Source: Victivallales bacterium
GTDB taxonomy: Bacteria > Verrucomicrobiota > Lentisphaeria > Victivallales > Victivallaceae
Assembly (NCBI GenBank): GCA_030634125.1
Contig: DAOWBJ010000023.1
Coordinates: forward strand, 1-11,412
Reading direction: 5' to 3'
DNA: 11,412 nt
Positions 7,404 through 11,412 of the stretch are shown here, piece by piece. Made by a program: the position numbers and the translations under genes. The notes beneath the pieces are model-generated. The model saw nothing but the letters and a program-made list of their open reading frames with translations. It searched no databases and was not told where the DNA came from. The first letter of the stretch is position 1, and every line of letters begins with the position of its first letter.

Positions 7404-7577
7404 ATTGAACGTCCAACATCGAACATCGAACGCTGAACATCGAATGGGAAAAGAATATTTTTTTTAAAATCCAGTGCTAATAAGCATTAATTCTTGAAAA
7501 TTTACAATTGATTAATTATTAATTATTTTTTATTAATTCGATGTTGGACGTTCGATGTTCGATGTTCGACGTTCAAT
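7404..7577. repeat. ATCGAAC heptamer inverted repeat
   Basis: Each 42-bp arm is six tandem heptamers with consensus ATCGAAC. The left arm is 7404-7445 and the right arm is 7536-7577 (inverted, read as GTTCGAT). The arms are complementary at 38 of 42 positions, with a 90-bp AT-rich spacer (7446-7535). Seen on the left-arm strand, both arms begin ATTGAAC and end ATCGAAT. The variant GTCCAAC is unit 2 of the left arm but unit 5 of the right arm. The spacer end holds further heptamers (ATTAATT at 7511, 7518 and 7532) in the same 7-bp register as the right arm, so 7511-7580 reads as ten consecutive 7-bp steps. The right arm contains ATG codons in the frame of the downstream gene, which produce a false N-terminal extension. 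Confidence 0.93.
7494..7536 (+). promoter_or_regulatory. Weak candidate promoter(s) inside the repeat spacer
   Basis: TTGAAA (7494-7499) with TATTAA (7517-7522), and TTGATT (7508-7513) with TATTAA (7531-7536), are each spaced 17 bp. The -10 boxes match only 4 of 6. Either would start transcription within or just before the right repeat arm and serve the glycosyltransferase gene. AT-richness makes chance matches likely. Confidence 0.2.
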
Positions 7578-7596
7578 ATTTAAAAAAAAGGAAACT

Positions 7597-9318
7597 ATGT
7601 CATACAAAGATTTTTTTAAACAATCAAAAATTCAATGGCTGATGCTTGGACTTTTTGCAGCTGTTATTTTTTCGATAAATATCTGGGCGGACGGGATTTA
7701 TTCCGCACAGGAAGGACGCGCCGCTCTCGTTGCCCGTCAAATGATTAAAACCGGCAATTGGATGCATCTGAATATTAAAGACGCGCACAATACCGAAAAA
7801 CCAGTTATGTGTTATTGGTTTTACGCGCTTTCAGGTTCGATTTTCGGGGTTAATGAATTCAGCGTGCGGCTGCCCTCCATACTTGCCGCTCTGGCAACTG
7901 TTTTGCTGACCTGCGCGCTGGGGATGAGGATGTACGGGCGCCGAACCGGTTTGCTGGCTGGTTATATTATGGCTTCAATGATGGGATTTGTTAATCTCAG
8001 CAGGCTTGCCCGGATTGATATTGTTTTATGCGCTTTCTATACTGCTTCAATGTATTTGCTTTATACCGGATATTTCGAAAAAATGAAGGCGAACCGGCGT
8101 TTGTATTTATTCTATCTGGTCCTGGCATTGAGTGTGATGATTAAAGGGCCGGTGTCTGTCGCCCTGGTTGCGATTACGGTCATAGTGCTGGTTATAAAAG
8201 AACGCAACTGGAAGATAATCCGGGAGTTAAAGCCGATCAGCGGTCTTCTTATCGGGCTGGCGATCAACGCGCCGTGGTATACTTACGAAATTATCCGTAC
8301 TCAAGGAGAATTTGCCAATGATTTTTTCCTGAATCAGAACATAAGTCGTTTTACAGGAGTAAACATGAGCTACAGCGGCGGCAAGCGCAGAAGCTTTTTC
8401 CACTATATTCCTAAATTATTAGTTTTTGCTCTTCCATGGTCATTGCTTTTACCGTTTGCTTTATTCAATTTCCGCAAGAAATTTTTTAAATTAAAACCGG
8501 CAACTTATTATCTTTTAATATGGTTTCTGGTTGTTTTTGTGTTCTTCTCGCTGGCAGCTGTCAAGCGCGGCGATTATCTGCTGCCGCTATTTGCCCCGAT
8601 GACGATTTTATTAGGGCGTTATCTCGAATGTTTTGTCGAGAATGGCGCGAAATTATCTAAAAAATGGCGGATCGGCTGGATTGTGCTTGTTATAGTCGGC
8701 GCGGCTGCGCTGATAATTATTCGTTTCGGCCTGCTCGGTCATGTCGGCGAACTTGTGGTTAAAGATGAAATCAAATGGATATCCTACCGCGACGGTATGG
8801 GTATGGTTCAGGCGAGCAATCTCATAAACGACATGTATATTTGGTGTTGTATTGCCGCCGCGATAGTATTCGCTTATTTATATTTTCTGGGTAAAATACT
8901 GGAAAAGGGAGAGATGAAAAAAGCGCTCAACACAATACTGGTAGTATTTCTGGCGTATTTCTGTATTTTCTATATCTGGATAGATCCCTCGCAAAACAAA
9001 TATAAAACCGTCAAGTATTTTTGTGAACGCTCCCGGCAACAGGTCAAGCCGGATGAAAAAGTCTGTTATTATGCGGAATGGATTACTGAAGCTGTATTTT
9101 TCATGGATCGTGATTATGATCGTCATGGCAGTCTTGCCGGTATATACGATAAGGAAAGTGGAAAAATAAAATACAAATATATAATCACAGAGCCGGATGA
9201 ATATAACAAGCTGCCTGCGGAATTGAAAAATAAGCTCGAAAAGCTTGAAGAAACCATACCCGACCATCAATATCCGCATGTTTTATTGCGGGCGAAAAAA
9301 GTTCTAGGGAGCAGATAG
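7597..9318 (+). CDS. ArnT-like GT39-type membrane glycosyltransferase
   Basis: This is a 573-residue polytopic inner-membrane protein of the PMT/ArnT superfamily, which moves a sugar from a polyprenyl-phosphate donor to lipid A, protein or another envelope acceptor. The first helix is at about 13-31. The first periplasmic loop (32-72) has the family layout: YSAQEGRAALVARQM, GNW, then EKP (67-69). NEFSVRLPS (86-94) and ARID (138-141) follow, then about ten further hydrophobic segments and a small soluble C-terminal domain. The usual loop-1 DE pair, whose Asp is catalytic in ArnT, reads QE here (Q38, E39). I start the gene at ATG 7597, which has AAGGAAA before it (7588-7594). The ATG at 7555 lies in the heptamer repeat and would add 14 artefactual residues before a lysine-rich stretch. 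The acceptor sugar cannot be inferred. The gene is convergent with the SGNH hydrolase gene, 6 bp apart. Confidence 0.88.
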   Translation: MSYKDFFKQSKIQWLMLGLFAAVIFSINIWADGIYSAQEGRAALVARQMIKTGNWMHLNIKDAHNTEKPVMCYWFYALSGSIFGVNEFSVRLPSILAALATVLLTCALGMRMYGRRTGLLAGYIMASMMGFVNLSRLARIDIVLCAFYTASMYLLYTGYFEKMKANRRLYLFYLVLALSVMIKGPVSVALVAITVIVLVIKERNWKIIRELKPISGLLIGLAINAPWYTYEIIRTQGEFANDFFLNQNISRFTGVNMSYSGGKRRSFFHYIPKLLVFALPWSLLLPFALFNFRKKFFKLKPATYYLLIWFLVVFVFFSLAAVKRGDYLLPLFAPMTILLGRYLECFVENGAKLSKKWRIGWIVLVIVGAAALIIIRFGLLGHVGELVVKDEIKWISYRDGMGMVQASNLINDMYIWCCIAAAIVFAYLYFLGKILEKGEMKKALNTILVVFLAYFCIFYIWIDPSQNKYKTVKYFCERSRQQVKPDEKVCYYAEWITEAVFFMDRDYDRHGSLAGIYDKESGKIKYKYIITEPDEYNKLPAELKNKLEKLEETIPDHQYPHVLLRAKKVLGSR

Positions 9319-9324
9319 AAGCAT

Positions 9325-9729
9325 TTATAATCTTGTCAGGGCTTTTTTTAGTTCCGGCAGGATTCTTGCTGGGGCGCATTTTTTGACCATGTATTCAAGG
9401 TCATCTGTCAATTCGCTGATAGACCGTTTCATCTGCCAGTAATCGTTAGCTCCCAGTGCTATTACAACAATATCAGGTTGACGTTGGAGTACGTCTTTTT
9501 CAAATCTTTTTCTTCCTCCCGCAAGTGTATCTCCGCCTATTCCTTTATTTATGATAAAATGACCGGGTAGCTGCTGCTGAAGATAGTCGGGGTATTTTCC
9601 GACCAAACCGCCACATGCCGTCAAGCTGTCACCGAGACAAACAATAGTCCGCGGCTTTTTCCTGGAACAGCCGGGAATGCTCAATAAATTTGCCAAAAAC
9701 ACAAAAAGTGAATTTTTTTTAAAAGCCAT
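9325..9729 (-). CDS. SGNH/GDSL-family hydrolase, C-terminally shortened (possible pseudogene)
   Basis: SGNH hydrolases are serine esterases or lipases acting on acyl esters. The 134-residue product has a hydrophobic N-terminus ending in IPGC (C21), resembling a lipoprotein signal, although Pro at -2 makes the lipobox imperfect. Block I is GDSLT (33-37, nucleophile S35), block II is NKGIGGDT (61-68, oxyanion Gly) and block III is GAND (93-96, N95). Block V with the catalytic DxxH is missing: family members are usually 180-220 residues, and this one stops about 38 residues after block III. The tail (about 121-134, ILPELKKALTRL) does not resemble the normal next segment. I found no block V in the other frames downstream. 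A GGAG ribosome binding site lies 5 bp before the ATG. The gene follows mnmE by 29 bp on the same strand and ends 6 bp from the convergent glycosyltransferase gene. Without the His it should be inactive unless refolded differently. Confidence 0.75.
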   Translation of the reverse strand: MAFKKNSLFVFLANLLSIPGCSRKKPRTIVCLGDSLTACGGLVGKYPDYLQQQLPGHFIINKGIGGDTLAGGRKRFEKDVLQRQPDIVVIALGANDYWQMKRSISELTDDLEYMVKKCAPARILPELKKALTRL

Positions 9730-9758
9730 AAGAACTCCGTTAATTCTGTAACTTTCTT

Positions 9759-11117
9759 TTACTTCCCTATGCAGAAGCGGCTGAAAATATTGTCTAATAT
9801 ATCAGGATCGCTTTCTTCACCGGTGATTGAGGCTAAAGCACTGATTGCCGAACGCAGATGCACCGCCGCTAATTCCCAGTCATTGCCGCCTAAATTCATT
9901 GCCGCGCCGGGGAGGGCTTCGATGGCTTCTTCAAGGAGTCTGGCATGTCGGGCATTGATCGCGATTTCAGGCTCTTCGGTATGCGGAAATTCCCATACGG
10001 CTTTTTCAAATAAATCTAATAAATCATCAATGCCCAGAGATTTCAATACGGAAACTTTTGCCGATGGACAAGGCAGATCCGGCAAAATCGTATCCTTAAC
10101 TAAATCTGATTTATTCCATATCGCTATTAAATTTTCTTTTTCAACGGTATGCGCGTTCATTTCGGCTATTTCCGCGTCTGGATCATTGCTGGAAGCGTCC
10201 AGTAACCAGAATACTATTTGAGCTTGTTTGATTGACTGGCGGCTGCGGTCAATACCGATACCTTCAATCAGATCCGTAGCCTCACGGATTCCGGCGGTAT
10301 CAATTAATGTAACTGGAATGCCGCGTAAATTAGCGGTTTCCTCTAGAGTATCACGGGTTGTTCCCGGTACCTGGGTAACGATTGCCCGGTCAAATCCGAG
10401 AAGCAAGTTTAGCAGACTTGATTTCCCGGTATTGGGTTTGCCCGCCAAAACCACCCGGATGCCGTTGCGTAAAACAATACCTTCACGCCCGCTTTCCAGC
10501 AATTTGGCTATCTTGGCGCCGATACCTTCGATTTTGTCTATAAATACACAATCATCTGTCCAGTCGAGGTCTTCTCCGGCAAAATCCATACGTGATTCAG
10601 ATTCAGCCAGAATATCAACTAATTCTTCTCGTAATTCCCCGATATTCGCGGATAATTTACCTTGAATCTGGCGTTCCGCTAAATGCAGTGCCATGTCGCT
10701 GTGCGCGGTGATCAGGTCGCAAACCGCTTCCGCTTGCGTCAAATCCATTTTGCCATTGACAAAAGCCCTGAAAGTAAATTCGCCCGGTTCCGCGGCGCGC
10801 GCTCCGGCCTGCAAGGTTCTGTCCAAAGTTTGCCGGGTCGCCAGTACGCCGCCATGACAATGCAGTTCCACCACATCACCGCCGGTATAACTATTGGGTC
10901 CCGGCATGTATACGGCGAGAGCGGAATCTCCGGCGCTTCCGTCCTGGAGAACTATTCTGCCAAGCAGCATTTTGCGAACATTTTTTTCATTGAGTTCGCT
11001 TTGACCGCGCCAAACTTTACGCCCGACTGTCAAAGCGTCGGCACCCGCGATACGGATAATCGAAATAGCTCCGCCAACGCCGGTACAAATCGCGCAAATT
11101 GTATCTTCAGTATTCAT
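9759..11117 (-). CDS. mnmE: tRNA uridine-5-carboxymethylaminomethyl modification GTPase
   Basis: With MnmG, MnmE installs the (carboxymethyl)aminomethyl group at wobble U34 of certain tRNAs, using folate, GTP and glycine or ammonium. The 452-residue protein has the folate-binding N-domain (1-120, with YTGGDVVELHCHGG at 77-90 and PGEFTFRAFVNGK at 111-123). A helical domain and an inserted G domain follow: G1 GKPNTGKSS (226-234), G2 TTRDT (253-257), G3 DTAG (273-276) and G4 NKSD (335-338). The C-terminal FCIGK (448-452) is intact, with the conserved Cys. I start at ATG 11117 (MNTEDTICAI), because it matches the family start. A TTG at 11177 would add 20 unsupported residues. The ribosome binding site is weak (AAGGG only 2 bp from the ATG). 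The SGNH gene follows in the same direction. mnmG is not in the window. Confidence 0.97.
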   Translation of the reverse strand: MNTEDTICAICTGVGGAISIIRIAGADALTVGRKVWRGQSELNEKNVRKMLLGRIVLQDGSAGDSALAVYMPGPNSYTGGDVVELHCHGGVLATRQTLDRTLQAGARAAEPGEFTFRAFVNGKMDLTQAEAVCDLITAHSDMALHLAERQIQGKLSANIGELREELVDILAESESRMDFAGEDLDWTDDCVFIDKIEGIGAKIAKLLESGREGIVLRNGIRVVLAGKPNTGKSSLLNLLLGFDRAIVTQVPGTTRDTLEETANLRGIPVTLIDTAGIREATDLIEGIGIDRSRQSIKQAQIVFWLLDASSNDPDAEIAEMNAHTVEKENLIAIWNKSDLVKDTILPDLPCPSAKVSVLKSLGIDDLLDLFEKAVWEFPHTEEPEIAINARHARLLEEAIEALPGAAMNLGGNDWELAAVHLRSAISALASITGEESDPDILDNIFSRFCIGK

Positions 11118-11275
11118 AGCCCTTAATTTAAGACTGAAAACAACTGAAATCAAGGAGGAAGAGCCATATAGCGGCAAATAATAACAGGCAGTAGCAAAGA
11201 ATCATCTTTTTTCGTGTTATTTTCTGTATAAATCAACATTTTTTCACTTTTTTTCTTCTTTCTGCTTCTTTTTGC

Positions 11276-11303
11276 TTGTAATTCTTATGCGTAGGTATAC
11301 AAT
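11276..11303 (+). promoter_or_regulatory. Candidate promoter for the right-end gene
   Basis: TTGTAA (11276-11281, 4 of 6) and TACAAT (11298-11303, 5 of 6) are 16 bp apart. They lie 43 bp before the ATG at 11347, downstream of a T-rich tract (11205-11274). This tract and the rest of 11118-11346 hold nothing else I can support. For mnmE on the other strand I find no clear promoter. Confidence 0.35.
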
Positions 11304-11346
11304 TAAGCTGGATTTTATTTAAAAACTCGAAAATGGGAGCTGGAAA

Positions 11347-11412
11347 ATGTCGGTGTTATCAATTGGTGTTATTGAAAAGAGACGCAATGCAAAATTGAAG
11401 AAATTAATGACA
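11347..11412 (+). CDS. Start of an unidentified gene, cut by the window end
   Basis: An open frame starts at ATG 11347 and runs to the last base, giving 22 residues beginning MSVLSIGVIEKRR and continuing lysine-rich. The ribosome binding site GGGAG (11335-11339) is 7 bp upstream, which is the best-spaced one in the window, and a candidate promoter lies before it. Too little is present to assign a family. A hydrophobic strand followed by a basic helix is all that can be seen. Confidence 0.6.
   Translation, partial: MSVLSIGVIEKRRNAKLKKLMT

Noticed and set aside
7404..7577. CRISPR-like array
   Set aside because: The repeats are 7-bp tandem units with no unique spacers, arranged as two inverted arms, and no cas genes are nearby.
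9769..11126. Plus-strand open frames of about 145-150 codons opposite mnmE
   Set aside because: mnmE is complete with all GTPase motifs on the minus strand. The opposite frames are low-complexity, serine/arginine-rich shadows.
11153..11160. Perfect AAGGAGGA Shine-Dalgarno sequence on the plus strand
   Set aside because: No ATG, GTG or TTG start occurs at a usable distance, and the next bases include CATATAG with an in-frame stop, so no small gene is supported.
11118..11177. 20-residue N-terminal extension of MnmE from a TTG start
   Set aside because: The extension has no MnmE-like sequence, and the ATG at 11117 gives the normal family N-terminus and length.

Overview
The window is an ordinary-looking piece of bacterial chromosome, about 42-45% GC by eye, carrying mostly housekeeping genes. 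The gene set is a replicative DNA polymerase, a ribosomal protein, two translation-related GTPases (Obg, MnmE) and a histidine biosynthesis enzyme. A GT39/ArnT-like membrane glycosyltransferase and a lipoprotein-like SGNH hydrolase suggest a Gram-negative cell envelope. The overall feel is of the PVC superphylum (for example Lentisphaerota or Kiritimatiellota), but this is a low-confidence guess from protein style, because no rRNA or other lineage marker is present. I see no transposase, phage gene, tRNA or CRISPR array.

Layout. Positions 1-3940 (+) hold a 5'-truncated dnaE followed 10 bp later by a radical SAM gene of unknown substrate. Positions 3941-4397 hold a T-rich promoter region, rpmA (L27, without its usual partner rplU) and a clear intrinsic terminator. 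Positions 4398-5442 hold obgE, whose whole upstream region is a GATAACT heptamer array. Positions 5443-5560 are a convergent junction made of a GAATTAC-heptamer inverted repeat, which runs into the stop codon of a minus-strand gene for a two-helix membrane protein with TPR-like repeats (5558-6190). Positions 6294-7396 (+) hold hisB and a CYTH-domain gene. Positions 7397-7596 hold a third heptamer inverted repeat (ATCGAAC type). Positions 7597-9318 (+) hold the glycosyltransferase. Positions 9325-11117 (-) hold mnmE followed by a shortened SGNH hydrolase. Positions 11118-11346 are a divergent intergenic region with a candidate promoter for a plus-strand gene cut by the window end.

How the genes relate. 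L27, Obg and MnmE all serve ribosome or tRNA function, and the rpmA-obgE neighbourhood is widely conserved in bacteria, although here a terminator and a repeat separate them. The other genes appear to be neighbours without a shared pathway.

The most interesting feature is intergenic. Three gaps between genes each contain a tandem array with a strict 7-bp period but a different heptamer. Two of them are arranged as long near-perfect inverted repeats (32-bp and 42-bp arms). The arms touch gene boundaries: one supplies a stop codon, one supplies a misleading upstream ATG, and one abuts a start codon. In both inverted repeats the same variant heptamer occurs in both arms at different unit positions, which points to unit-level turnover rather than simple inverted duplication plus point mutation.
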